DNA of 64,000 bases from Microbacter sp. GSS18 (GTDB taxonomy: Bacteria > Actinomycetota > Actinomycetes > Actinomycetales > Microbacteriaceae): positions 2,356,001 to 2,420,000 of the forward strand of contig CP119753.1 of NCBI GenBank assembly GCA_029319145.1, given 5' to 3'. Of the stretch, positions 26,067-34,610 are shown piece after piece. The stretch's first letter is position 1, and each line of letters begins with the position of its first letter. A program made the translations under genes and the position numbers. The notes beneath the pieces are model-generated. The model was given only the letters and a program-made list of their open reading frames with translations, was not told the origin of the DNA and did no database searches.

Positions 26067-27191
26067 ATGCCACGCCCGCGCGCCCGTGATCTGGGCGTCC
26101 CGTTCGCCGGCCGAACCGGCCCACTGAACGCCCTCACCGATGTTCCCGGCGTGGAGGTCGGATACACCACGATCATCCACGGCGAGCCCGGCGACGACAG
26201 CGTCGCACGCACGGGCGTGACCGCCATCCTCCCGCGAGGACGCGCGGGCGTCGGCATCCCGTGCGCGGCCGCGACCTTCTCGCTCAACGGCAACGGCGAG
26301 CTGACCGGACGCGCGTGGATCGACGAGTCCGGATCGTTTTCGACGCCCATCGCGCTGACCAACTCGCACGCCGTCGGCGCGGTGCACCGCGGCGTCGACG
26401 AGTGGATGCACGAGACGCACCCCGAGGTGTCGGTGCAGTGGATGCTGCCGGTCGTCGGCGAGACGTGGGACGGCTACCTCAACCAGATCAACGGCGGCCA
26501 TGTGGAGCCCGCGCACGCCCGAGCCGCACTCGACGCCGCATCCTCGGGCCCGCCGGCCGAAGGCAATGTCGGCGGCGGGACGGGAATGAACTGCTACGGC
26601 TTCAAGGGCGGGTCGGGCACGGCCTCGCGTGTGGTCGAGCACGACGGCACCGGCTACACCGTCGGAGTGTTCCTGCAGGCGAACTTCGGCTCGCGCGAGG
26701 AGCTCACCGTCGCGGGGCGCGGCCTCGGCCCCGATTCAACCGTCCCGGCGCCGATCGAGGACGACGAGTGGTTCATCCGCGAGGGCGAACAGGCGAGATG
26801 CGTTCCCGGAGCCGGCAGCGTCATCGTCGTTGTCGCCACCGACGCGCCGCTGCTCCCCGGTCAGTGCGCGGCCCTCGCTCGCAGGGTCCCGCTGGGGCTC
26901 GCGCGCACGGGAACGACGGGCAGTCACTTCTCGGGCGACATCTTCCTGGCGTTCTCCACCGCGAACCCGGGCGCACTCACATCCCGCATGGCCGACCCGA
27001 CGCCGTACGAGTCGCTCACCTTCGTGCCGTGGGGGCGCATCGACCCGTTCTACACGGCCACCGTGCAGGCGGTCGAGGAGGCCGTGGTGAACGCGCTCGT
27101 CGCCGCCGAGGATGTCACCGGCCGCGACGGCCACGCCAGTTACGCGATCCCCCACGACGAGATCCGCGCGGCGTTCGCACGGTCCGCCTAG
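26067..27191 (+). CDS. P1 (DmpA-type) self-processing aminopeptidase/amidase
   Basis: The 374-residue protein is an N-terminal-nucleophile hydrolase of family P1. It has LTDVPGVEVGYTT at the start, GNVGGGTGM in the middle and GS-VIVVVATDAPLL; by family precedent the chain is cut between Gly250 and Ser251, and Ser251 becomes the nucleophile. Relatives release D- or beta-amino acids or cleave amides. Its place after the amine oxidase and cupin suggests it frees amines or beta-amino acids from amides. ATG 26067 has a modest GAGGA upstream. It ends the operon before a terminator. Confidence 0.88.
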   Translation: MPRPRARDLGVPFAGRTGPLNALTDVPGVEVGYTTIIHGEPGDDSVARTGVTAILPRGRAGVGIPCAAATFSLNGNGELTGRAWIDESGSFSTPIALTNSHAVGAVHRGVDEWMHETHPEVSVQWMLPVVGETWDGYLNQINGGHVEPAHARAALDAASSGPPAEGNVGGGTGMNCYGFKGGSGTASRVVEHDGTGYTVGVFLQANFGSREELTVAGRGLGPDSTVPAPIEDDEWFIREGEQARCVPGAGSVIVVVATDAPLLPGQCAALARRVPLGLARTGTTGSHFSGDIFLAFSTANPGALTSRMADPTPYESLTFVPWGRIDPFYTATVQAVEEAVVNALVAAEDVTGRDGHASYAIPHDEIRAAFARSA

Positions 27192-27426
27192 ACGAACCTC
27201 GAAAGTGAATCACGAATCACCGCATCCGTACGGATTCGCATCGATCCAGCGTTGAGAATGGCGCTCTCGCGTCCGACTGAGTGAATTGCTGTCAATGCAC
27301 GCGTTCAACGTCGCGTGCGTGAGCATCGCGGTACTCGGGCGCATCGCCGTCATCCGCCGCACTGCCCCCTGAGTCGCACCTCCCGCCGGCCGCCGATCCC
27401 GCCCGGGGTCGGCGGCCACCGCCGTC
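27192..27426. other. convergent intergenic region
   Basis: This 235-bp gap is somewhat AT-richer than its surroundings. It contains a 12-base perfect palindrome ATCCGTACGGAT (27224-27235) and the terminator at 27388-27417. I see no convincing gene in it. Confidence 0.5.
27388..27417. terminator. bidirectional terminator hairpin
   Basis: A 13-bp stem (GGCCGCCGATCCC with its complement, one G-T pair) around a GCCC loop lies between the convergent peptidase and pucR-type genes. Confidence 0.75.
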
Positions 27427-29079
27427 TCAGCGCCCCGAGCTGCGACGCACCAGCAGCGCCAGATGCAGCGCCGTCTGGGTCTCACCGTCGTCGAGGTCGA
27501 CGTCGAGCAGCTCTTCGATGAGGGCGATCCGCTGGTAGAACACCGACCGCGACAGGTGGGACGCCGACGCCGCAGCGGTCCGGTTGCCGGGATGGGCGAG
27601 CATCGCCTCGAGCACATCCAGCAGATCGCCGCCGCGGCCGAGGTCGTGGACGATCAGCGGCGCCAGCATCCGCTCGCCGTGCTCGAGCACGCGATGGTCG
27701 TCGCGCAGCGCCGTCACGAGCTGCACGAGCGGCCGGTTCTCGGCCCGACGAAGCTGCGGCCCCCGACCCGAGCGACGGCGGCGCCCCCGAGCCAGATCGA
27801 CCGCCTCGTGCAGCGAGACCAGCGCCCCGTCGAAGTCCGATCCCGCCCGTCCGACCGACACCACGAGTCGATCGGCGTCGGCGGCGGGGTCGATCGACGC
27901 ACGGGCGAATGCGAGCGCCGCGGCGTCGTCGAACGACTCTGCGACCGGCATCGACAGCAGCAGCGCCGTCGCCGGGCTGCTCACACCCTCAGGTCCCGAA
28001 CCCGCCAGCACGCGAGCCCGGAGTCCCCGCGCGGCGGTCTCGGCGGCATCGACGACGAGCGGGGCGCCCGCGATCACGACGCCGTACAGCGCCGCACCGC
28101 TGAACGGGAGCCCGGCGGCCTCGAGGCGCGCCGCCGCACCGCCGGCGCCGGCGAAGCGTCCGGCGAGCAGACCGTCGACGAGGCGGCGGCGGCCGATCCG
28201 GCCCCATTCGTCGTGCGATCCGTCGGCGAGCCTCCCCACGGCCAGAGCGATGGCGCCCTGTTCGAGGACGGCGGTGCGACCGGCGGGGTGCTCGGGACCC
28301 GGCAGCGCCAGCAGGTGACCCCAGCGGATGCCGCGAGCCTCCACCGGAACGACGAGCCAGTCGTCGGGGGCCGGGGTCGCGGCGCGCTGTGCGCGTCGAT
28401 GCGCTGCGCGCGAGCGCAGCTCCCAGTCCGTGAACAGCTCGTTCTCCAGCGCCAGGGGGACCTCGCACGCCACGACCTCGTAGGCGAGGTTCTCGAGCAC
28501 GACAGGCGCCCCGAGCGTCTGGCTGAGCTGATGGACGATGAAATCGGCCGGCGACCCGCGCAGGGCGAGCGCTGTGAAGCGCTCGCGCACCTCGTCGCGG
28601 GCGCGCAGTGCGTCGGTCTGCCCCACGATGATGCGGCGATGGACGGCCTCGGTGACATCGACGAACCTCAGCTCGCGGTGCAGGACGATCAGGGCCAGTC
28701 CGCCGTCGCGCGCCGCCTGAGCCACGACCGCGGGCAGGTAGCGGTAGTGCGTGCCGAGTTCGAGGATGATGCCCGACAGGCCGGCATCCGCCAGGTCGCC
28801 GATGAAGCGCGCGAGCTCGCCGGGCTCGGCGGGCCATGTCGCCCCCGTCGACAGGAGCAGCTCGCCACCGGAGAGCATGCGGGGCACGGTGATGCTGTCC
28901 GACACGTGCAGCCAGCGCACCGGGGCTTCCAGCAGGTCGTCGCCGACGACGACCTCGGGCACGCCTTCCACGATGGCGTCCAGCGCGATGATCTCGCGCA
29001 CGGTCGGCAGCGTGACGCCGGGTGCGCCGGGGATCGGACGATCCGTCCGGATCCCTCGATCTTCACGACTTTCGGACAC
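27427..29079 (-). CDS. PucR family transcriptional regulator
   Basis: The 550-residue regulator has the PucR sensory domain at the N-terminus (PTVREIIALDAIVEGVPEVVVGDDLL.. GGELLLSTG), a middle GGDEF-like domain, and the C-terminal PucR helix-turn-helix (LLDVLEAMLAHPGNRTAAASASHLSRSVFYQRIALIEELL). PucR proteins commonly activate purine, amine or amino-acid catabolism genes. It is divergent from the MmsA-type dehydrogenase and convergent with the oxidase operon, so it is the obvious local regulator. GTG 29079 is the likely start, with AAGGAT eight bases upstream. Confidence 0.9.
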   Translation of the reverse strand: MSESREDRGIRTDRPIPGAPGVTLPTVREIIALDAIVEGVPEVVVGDDLLEAPVRWLHVSDSITVPRMLSGGELLLSTGATWPAEPGELARFIGDLADAGLSGIILELGTHYRYLPAVVAQAARDGGLALIVLHRELRFVDVTEAVHRRIIVGQTDALRARDEVRERFTALALRGSPADFIVHQLSQTLGAPVVLENLAYEVVACEVPLALENELFTDWELRSRAAHRRAQRAATPAPDDWLVVPVEARGIRWGHLLALPGPEHPAGRTAVLEQGAIALAVGRLADGSHDEWGRIGRRRLVDGLLAGRFAGAGGAAARLEAAGLPFSGAALYGVVIAGAPLVVDAAETAARGLRARVLAGSGPEGVSSPATALLLSMPVAESFDDAAALAFARASIDPAADADRLVVSVGRAGSDFDGALVSLHEAVDLARGRRRRSGRGPQLRRAENRPLVQLVTALRDDHRVLEHGERMLAPLIVHDLGRGGDLLDVLEAMLAHPGNRTAAASASHLSRSVFYQRIALIEELLDVDLDDGETQTALHLALLVRRSSGR

Positions 29080-29142
29080 CGTAAAGGATCCTTCTGCTCT
29101 GAAAGGCTGGGACGACCCAAGCCTAGACGATGCCCGGTCGAT

Positions 29143-29154
29143 CTGTCCGGACAG
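29143..29154. promoter_or_regulatory. palindrome in the dehydrogenase leader
   Basis: CTGTCCGGACAG is a perfect 12-base palindrome 16 bp before the dehydrogenase start and about 65 bp from the divergent PucR start. It may be an operator. Confidence 0.35.
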
Positions 29155-29170
29155 CTCCGAGAGGAACACG

Positions 29171-30658
29171 ATGACGCTCATCCGCCACCTGATCGACGGT
29201 ACCGAGACGGGTTCGGCCGACCGCACCGGGCCGGTGTACAACCCGGCGACGGGAGAGGTCGTCGCCGACGTCGCCTTCGCCGACGCGGCCGAGGTCGAAT
29301 CGGCCATCGCCGCAGCCAAGGCGGCGCTTCCGGCGTGGCGCTCGTCCGGCCTGGTCAAGCGCGCGGACGTGTTCTTCCGCCTGCGCCAGCTGCTGATCGA
29401 GCGCCAGGACGAGCTGGCGGCGATCCTCACCCGCGAGCACGGCAAGGTCCTCTCCGATGCCAAGGGCGAGATCAGCCGCGGCATCGAGAACGTCGAGTTC
29501 GCCGCCGGCCTGGTGCACCTGCTCAAGGGCGAGCGCAGCGAGCAGGTCGCGCGCGGCGTCGACGTGCACTCCATCAAGCAGCCGGTGGGCGTCGTGGGCG
29601 CCATCACGCCGTTCAACTTCCCCGCGATGGTGCCGCTGTGGATGACCGCGTCGGCCATCGCCTGCGGCAACACCGTGGTGCTCAAGCCCAGCGAGAAGGA
29701 CCCGAGCGCGTCGGTGTACCTCGCCAAGCTCTTCGAAGAGGCCGGGCTCCCCGCCGGCGTGCTCAACGTCGTCCACGGCGACAAGGTCGCGGTCGACACG
29801 ATCCTGGACTCCCCCGACGTCAAGGCCGTCAGCTTCGTCGGCTCGACGCCGGTCGCCCGGGCGATCTACCAGCGCGGCACAGCGAACGGCAAGCGCGTGC
29901 AGGCACTCGGCGGCGCGAAGAACCACATGGTCGTGATGCCGGATGCCGACCTGGACGGCGCAGCGAACGCCGCCGTCTCCGCCGCCTACGGCTCCGCCGG
30001 AGAGCGCTGCATGGCGGTCTCGGTGCTCGTCGCGGTCGGCGACCAGGTCGCCGACGCCCTCGTGGAGAAGGTCGCAGCGGCCGTCAAGGGCCTCACGATC
30101 GGCGACGGCACCGACCCCGCGAGCGAGATGGGCCCGCTCATCACGCGCGAGCACCGTGACAAGGTCGCCTCCTACGTCACCGGCGCCGAGGCAGAGGGCG
30201 CGAAGGTCGTCGTGGACGGCACGGCGCAGCAGTTCGACGGCGACGGCTTCTTCGTCGGCGTGTCCCTGGTGGACCAGGTCAAGCCCGGCATGAAGGTCTA
30301 CGACGACGAGATCTTCGGCCCGGTGCTCTCCGTCGTGCGCGTGGACACGTACGACGAGGCCGTCGAGCTGATCAACTCCAGCCCCTTCGCCAACGGCACC
30401 GCGATCTTCACCCGCGACGGCGGCACCGCGCGCCAGTTCGAGGTGGACATCGAGGTCGGCATGGTCGGCGTGAACGTCCCGATCCCGGTGCCGATCGGCG
30501 CCTACTCGTTCGGCGGCTGGAAGAACTCGCTGTTCGGCGACTCGCACATCTACGGCCCCGAATCGATCCACTTCTACACGCGGTCCAAGGTCGTCACGAC
30601 CCGCTGGCCCGACCACACCCCGTCGCAGGTCGACCTCGGCTTCCCGAGCAACCACTGA
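29171..30658 (+). CDS. mmsA: MmsA-type CoA-acylating (methyl)malonate-semialdehyde dehydrogenase
   Basis: The 495-residue aldehyde dehydrogenase has GGAKNHMVVMPDAD, where other ALDHs keep a catalytic Glu, and the nucleophilic Cys in GSAGERCMAVS. Both features define the CoA-dependent MmsA/IolA branch. It would turn malonate semialdehyde (from beta-alanine) or methylmalonate semialdehyde into acetyl- or propionyl-CoA with NAD. ATG 29171 has GAGAGGA upstream. It is followed 13 bp later by the aminotransferase, matching a transaminase-dehydrogenase route for beta-alanine or GABA-like products of polyamines. Confidence 0.9.
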   Translation: MTLIRHLIDGTETGSADRTGPVYNPATGEVVADVAFADAAEVESAIAAAKAALPAWRSSGLVKRADVFFRLRQLLIERQDELAAILTREHGKVLSDAKGEISRGIENVEFAAGLVHLLKGERSEQVARGVDVHSIKQPVGVVGAITPFNFPAMVPLWMTASAIACGNTVVLKPSEKDPSASVYLAKLFEEAGLPAGVLNVVHGDKVAVDTILDSPDVKAVSFVGSTPVARAIYQRGTANGKRVQALGGAKNHMVVMPDADLDGAANAAVSAAYGSAGERCMAVSVLVAVGDQVADALVEKVAAAVKGLTIGDGTDPASEMGPLITREHRDKVASYVTGAEAEGAKVVVDGTAQQFDGDGFFVGVSLVDQVKPGMKVYDDEIFGPVLSVVRVDTYDEAVELINSSPFANGTAIFTRDGGTARQFEVDIEVGMVGVNVPIPVPIGAYSFGGWKNSLFGDSHIYGPESIHFYTRSKVVTTRWPDHTPSQVDLGFPSNH

Positions 30659-30671
30659 TCCGGAGACTCCC

Positions 30672-32045
30672 ATGACCCTCATCGAGCAGCCCGGCGTCAC
30701 GCCCGACCTCGACGCCGATGCCCGTGTGCGCGCCGACGACCGCGCGCACGTGTTCCACTCGTGGAGCGCGCAGGCCCTCATCGACCCGCTGCCGGTCGCC
30801 GGCGGTGACGGAGCGACGTTCTGGGACTACGCCGGCAACGCCTACCTGGACTTCAGCTCGCAGCTGGTGAACCTCAACCTCGGCCACCAGCACCCCGACC
30901 TCGTGCAGGCGATCCAGGACCAGGCCGGACGTCTGGCGACGATCCAGCCCTCGATGGCCAACGACGTGCGGGGTGAGCTCGCCCGCCGCATCGCCGCGGT
31001 CGCAGGCGACGGCTTCGAGAAGGTGTTCTTCACCAACGGCGGCGCCGACGCCAACGAGAACGCCGTTCGCATGGCCCGTCTGGTGACCGGCCGCCGCAAG
31101 GTGCTGTCGATGTACCGCAGCTACCACGGCAACACCTCGACGGCGATCACGCTGACCGGCGACCCGCGACGGTGGCCGAACGAGCCGGCGGACGGCTCGG
31201 TGGCGCACTTCTTCGGCCCCTACCCGTACCGCTCGGCGTTCCACTCGTCGTCGGTCGAGGAGGAGACGCAGCGCGCGCTGGAGCACCTCGAGCAGACGAT
31301 CGTGCTCGAGGGCGCGTCGACGATCGCCGCGATCATCATCGAGACGGTCGTCGGCACCAACGGCGTGCTGGTTCCGCCGCCCGGCTACCTTCCTGGCGTC
31401 CGCGAGCTGTGCGACAGGTACGGCATCGTTTACATCGCGGACGAGGTGATGGTGGGCTTCGGCCGCCTCGGCGAGTGGTTCGGCTTCCAGGCCTTCGACG
31501 TCACGCCCGACCTCATCACCTTCGCGAAGGGCGTGAACTCGGGCTATGTGCCGCTGGGCGGTGTCGTGATCTCGGACCGGATCGCGGGGCACTTCGACAC
31601 GCTCGCCTTCCCGGGCGGCCTGACGTACTCGGGCCACCCGCTCGCGTGCGCCGCCGGCGTGGCGACGTTCGAGGTCTTCGGGCGCGACGGCATCCTCGAG
31701 CGCGTGCGCGATCTCGGCGCGCGCGTCGTCGAGCCCCGCCTGCGCGAGATGGCCGAGCGCCACCCGTCGGTCGGCGACGTACGCGGCCGGGGCCTCTTCT
31801 GGGCGATCGAGCTGGTCAAGGACCGCGAAACGCGCGAGCAGCTGGTGCCGTTCAACGCGAGCGGGAAGGACGCCGCGCCCATGACCGAGATCGCCGCCGC
31901 GTGCAAGAGCGAGGGCGTATGGCCCTTCACGCACTTCAACCGCGTGCACGTGGCGCCCCCGCTCGTGATCGGCGAGGACGACCTGGTCCGCGGATTGAAC
32001 GTGATCGACCGGGCCCTGGCCTCGGCCGACCGCCACGTCGACTAG
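30672..32045 (+). CDS. class-III (omega-amino acid:pyruvate type) aminotransferase
   Basis: This 457-residue PLP enzyme has the class-III signature IVYIADEVMVGFGRLG and the PLP lysine in FAKGVNSGYVPLGG. The FFTNGGADANENAVRMAR segment is also typical. Such enzymes deaminate beta-alanine, GABA, taurine, putrescine or aromatic amines to semialdehydes. Directly downstream of the MmsA-type dehydrogenase, it probably makes that enzyme's substrate. The transcript ends at the long nested hairpin 20 bp later. Confidence 0.9.
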   Translation: MTLIEQPGVTPDLDADARVRADDRAHVFHSWSAQALIDPLPVAGGDGATFWDYAGNAYLDFSSQLVNLNLGHQHPDLVQAIQDQAGRLATIQPSMANDVRGELARRIAAVAGDGFEKVFFTNGGADANENAVRMARLVTGRRKVLSMYRSYHGNTSTAITLTGDPRRWPNEPADGSVAHFFGPYPYRSAFHSSSVEEETQRALEHLEQTIVLEGASTIAAIIIETVVGTNGVLVPPPGYLPGVRELCDRYGIVYIADEVMVGFGRLGEWFGFQAFDVTPDLITFAKGVNSGYVPLGGVVISDRIAGHFDTLAFPGGLTYSGHPLACAAGVATFEVFGRDGILERVRDLGARVVEPRLREMAERHPSVGDVRGRGLFWAIELVKDRETREQLVPFNASGKDAAPMTEIAAACKSEGVWPFTHFNRVHVAPPLVIGEDDLVRGLNVIDRALASADRHVD

Positions 32046-32066
32046 ACCCCAGCGTCCCACCGTCGC

Positions 32067-32140
32067 AAACGGCGGGGATCCTCCGCGACACGGCGGTCCC
32101 GACTCCGGGACCGCCGTGTCGCCCGGGATCCCCGCCGTTT
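32067..32140 (+). terminator. very long nested terminator hairpin
   Basis: An outer perfect 15-bp stem AAACGGCGGGGATCC (32067-32081) with its complement (32126-32140) encloses a 4x4 internal loop and an inner perfect 16-bp stem CGACACGGCGGTCCCG (32086-32101 with 32106-32121) capped by ACTC. The 3' side runs into TTTCTTATCT, so it looks like a real intrinsic terminator. Confidence 0.9.
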
Positions 32141-32292
32141 CTTATCTGCATCAGGGGATCTCCGCAAGGTGCATCCGAATGTCATGGTCGGCCGGAACAA
32201 TTCACCAAGGAAGGATCGATTCCGGGGAATGAATTCGGCACACGCCGCGTTCTTTCTGTACCCGGCCCCGCGCGGGGCCGCAGGAGGGGACT

Positions 32293-32700
32293 GTGGGCAA
32301 GAACTACGTCGACATCGAGAACGACCGGGGCGAGACGCTGCGCTACCGCAAGCACGCCAACGGCCGTGGTCTGATCGCGCACGGGGCCAAGGTGCACCCG
32401 ACCGCGACGGTGGAGTCGGGAGCGTACGTCGAACCGGGGGTTCGTATCGCAGCGGGCGTTCACGTCGGACGCGGCGCGTGGATCGAGACGGATGCGGTCA
32501 TCGGCCCGGACGCCGACATCGCAACGCACGCTCATGTCGGGCCCGGCGCCGCGATCGGCGCCGGCGCGAAGATCGGTATCCGCGCCTACGTCGGCGCGGG
32601 CGCGAAGGTCGCCGTGGGTTCGCTCATCGGCGATGACGAGAGCATCGAGGACGGCGAGCGCGTCGCGACGGACCGCCGCGGCGAGCGTCACGCGGCCTGA
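32293..32700 (+). CDS. hexapeptide-repeat (left-handed beta-helix) protein
   Basis: A 135-residue protein whose centre (residues about 33-115) is built of imperfect [IV]GAGA-type hexapeptides, for example VHPTATVESGAYVEPGVRI and AAIGAGAKIGIRAYVGAGA. This predicts a trimeric left-handed beta-helix like gamma-carbonic anhydrases and acyltransferases, but it is too short and lacks recognisable catalytic His residues. GTG 32293 has a strong AGGAGGGG four bases upstream. A GC hairpin (GGCCCCGC/GCGGGGCC) lies just before the ribosome site. Confidence 0.75.
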   Translation: MGKNYVDIENDRGETLRYRKHANGRGLIAHGAKVHPTATVESGAYVEPGVRIAAGVHVGRGAWIETDAVIGPDADIATHAHVGPGAAIGAGAKIGIRAYVGAGAKVAVGSLIGDDESIEDGERVATDRRGERHAA

Positions 32701-32742
32701 CGGCGAGCGCAGCAGGTCGGCGCGTCCCGATAGGGTTCCGAT

Positions 32743-33351
32743 GTGATCAGCACCGCGCGCCGGCGCCGCAGCAGCGGGGTCGGCGCGGTCCTTGCACTGG
32801 CGGCGGTCGGGCTCATCGCGCTGGCGTGGTTGGCGCTGACGGACCGTCTCGGGCCGCTCGAGGGCAGCGCCCCTTCAGCGCCTGTCGCGCAGCCGCCGTC
32901 CGCGGCGGTCCCGGGTCCGCCCTCCGACGCGTTCGCGATCACCGTGACCTCCGTCATCGACGGCGACACCGTGAAGGCGCACGCGCAGGACCCGAATCCG
33001 GTGATGCCGGGCACCGAATCGGTGTCGGTGCGCCTCATCGGCATCGACACTCCCGAGACGTATCCCGACGAGGAGTGCTGGGGGCCCGAGGCGACGGATG
33101 CGCTGCGCGCCCTGGCACCCGAGGGCGCGACGCTGTTGGCGGCGCCGGATGCCGAGTGGCACGACCGCTACGGCCGCGTGCTGCTGTACCTGTGGACTCC
33201 CGACGGCGTCTTCGTCAACCACGAGCTCGTCGATGCCGGCGCCGCCGAGGCCCTGCGCGTCGAGCCGAACGACCTTTACGCGGGGGTGTTCGCGGATGCC
33301 GAGGCCGCTGCCCGGTCGGCCGGCGCCGGGCAATGGACGTCCTGCTTCTGA
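32743..33351 (+). CDS. membrane-anchored thermonuclease-family protein
   Basis: The 202-residue protein has an N-terminal hydrophobic anchor, a Pro/Ala linker, and a staphylococcal-nuclease domain from about residue 65. The catalytic pieces are VIDGDTVK, VRLIGIDTPET and HDRYGRVLLYL, giving the Asp/Arg/Glu set of the family. It is expected to act outside the cell on DNA or RNA. Start GTG 32743 is leaderless, with TAGGGT six bases upstream. It converges on the DUF1304 gene with only 13 bp between stops. Confidence 0.85.
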   Translation: MISTARRRRSSGVGAVLALAAVGLIALAWLALTDRLGPLEGSAPSAPVAQPPSAAVPGPPSDAFAITVTSVIDGDTVKAHAQDPNPVMPGTESVSVRLIGIDTPETYPDEECWGPEATDALRALAPEGATLLAAPDAEWHDRYGRVLLYLWTPDGVFVNHELVDAGAAEALRVEPNDLYAGVFADAEAAARSAGAGQWTSCF

Positions 33352-33364
33352 GCCGCCGCGACGG

Positions 33365-33763
33365 TCAGGCGAACAGCATCAGGACGAACCCGATGATGGG
33401 GAGTGTTCCCTGGATGAGCGCCGCACGCAGGTACTTCCGGCCGGTGGTGATCAGCACGAGCGCGGCCGCCGCCATCGAGCCGAGCGTGAACAGCACGAGC
33501 GTGCGCCCGGCCACCTCGGCGGCCGTGTCGGGCCCGGTCGCCCAGAACAGCACGATGCCGAGGGTCGCCCCGATCGCGAGGAAAAGGTTGTAGAAGCCCT
33601 GGTTGTACGCCATGGGCCGCGTGATGTCGGCCGAGGACTGGTCCGGAACGCCGAAACGGCGCCAGATCGCCGGACGCGACCACTGGACGCTCTCCATCAC
33701 GAAGATGTACACGTGCAGGAGGGCCGCGAGCGCGGCGAAGACCGTGGCGATGATCGCGATCAT
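33365..33763 (-). CDS. DUF1304 family membrane protein
   Basis: The 132-residue product has four predicted helices and the DUF1304 signature HVYIFVMESVQW..AYNQGFYNLFLAIG near the N-terminus. Function is unknown for the family. ATG 33763 follows TATGGT by six bases (leaderless). The gene shares a 35-bp divergent promoter with the LysR-like gene. Confidence 0.85.
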   Translation of the reverse strand: MIAIIATVFAALAALLHVYIFVMESVQWSRPAIWRRFGVPDQSSADITRPMAYNQGFYNLFLAIGATLGIVLFWATGPDTAAEVAGRTLVLFTLGSMAAAALVLITTGRKYLRAALIQGTLPIIGFVLMLFA

Positions 33764-33798
33764 GAGCGAACCATATCGCCCGGACTACGCTGGGCGGC
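33764..33798. promoter_or_regulatory. 35-bp divergent leaderless promoter pair
   Basis: The minus-strand -10 box TATGGT (33770-33775) and the plus-strand TACGCT (33786-33791) lie 10 bp apart, each 6-7 bases from its start codon. Any -35 contacts of each promoter must overlap the opposite gene's 5' end. Confidence 0.6.
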
Positions 33799-34572
33799 AT
33801 GGCGAAACGCGGCGGCGGCCCACGCAAGCCCCCGCGCGGCGGGAACGCCAAGCGCAGCGGCGCCGCCGGCCGTTCCGGCTCGGGCCGAACCGGCTCGGGT
33901 CGCACCGGCGGGCGGAGCCCCGCCCCGACGAAGCCGCGCGCGGGAAAGCAGCGTCCGGATGCCTCGGCCGTCGCCCCCGAGGGGCCGTTCCGGCTCGGCG
34001 CGATCCCCGGCGCGACCCCCGGCAAGTGGATCGACATCTGGCACGACCGGATGCCGGACGTCGAACTGGTCCTGACGCCCATCGCCGTCGCCGACCAGGG
34101 CCGCGCCCTGCGCGAGGCCGAGGTCGACGCCGCCCTCGTGCGCCTGCCGCTGGACGAGGCGGGCATGCACAGCATCCCGCTCTACGACGAGATCACGGTC
34201 GTCGTCGCGTCGAAGGACTCCCACCTGACCGCCGCGGACGAACTGGAAGCGGCCGATCTCGCGGGCGAGGTGATCATCGTCCCGCGTGACGACGTGCTGT
34301 CACTGGAGGTGCCCGGCGGCATCGCTCCCCGCTTCGACGCTCCCGACGACACGGCGCAGGCCATCGCGACCGTGGCCACCGGGGTCGGAGTCGTCATCGT
34401 GCCGATGTCGCTCGCCCGCCTGCATCACCGCAAGGACACCGAGTACCGGCCGCTCCGCGAGGGGCCGACGTCGACGGTCGCGCTGGCATGGCCCGCCGAG
34501 CGCACGACGGAACTGGTCGAGACGTTCATCGGCATCGTCCGGGGACGGACCGCGAACTCCTCGCGCACGTGA
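33799..34572 (+). CDS. LysR-type effector-binding domain without DNA-binding domain
   Basis: The 257-residue protein has a basic Gly/Arg/Ser/Lys-rich N-terminus (residues 1-60) and then a LysR substrate-binding domain (FRLGAIPGATPGKWIDIWHDRMPDVELVL.. EVDAALVRLP.. VVIVPMSL). The usual N-terminal winged helix is absent. The basic tail might bind nucleic acid directly or the protein may be a ligand sensor acting in trans. Start ATG 33799 lies seven bases after TACGCT. A terminator hairpin follows the stop directly. Confidence 0.8.
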   Translation: MAKRGGGPRKPPRGGNAKRSGAAGRSGSGRTGSGRTGGRSPAPTKPRAGKQRPDASAVAPEGPFRLGAIPGATPGKWIDIWHDRMPDVELVLTPIAVADQGRALREAEVDAALVRLPLDEAGMHSIPLYDEITVVVASKDSHLTAADELEAADLAGEVIIVPRDDVLSLEVPGGIAPRFDAPDDTAQAIATVATGVGVVIVPMSLARLHHRKDTEYRPLREGPTSTVALAWPAERTTELVETFIGIVRGRTANSSRT

Positions 34573-34610
34573 GGGGGATGTCGCCGACCTGGGTCTCTGC
34601 GACATCCCCC
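34573..34610. terminator. terminator directly at the LysR-like stop codon
   Basis: A perfect 12-bp stem GGGGGATGTCGC (34573-34584) with GCGACATCCCCC (34599-34610) around a 14-base loop begins at the base after TGA. Confidence 0.75.

Noticed and set aside
27210..27617. 135-codon minus-strand frame before the terminator
   Set aside because: It overlaps the end of the PucR-type gene in another frame and has no ribosome site or promoter.
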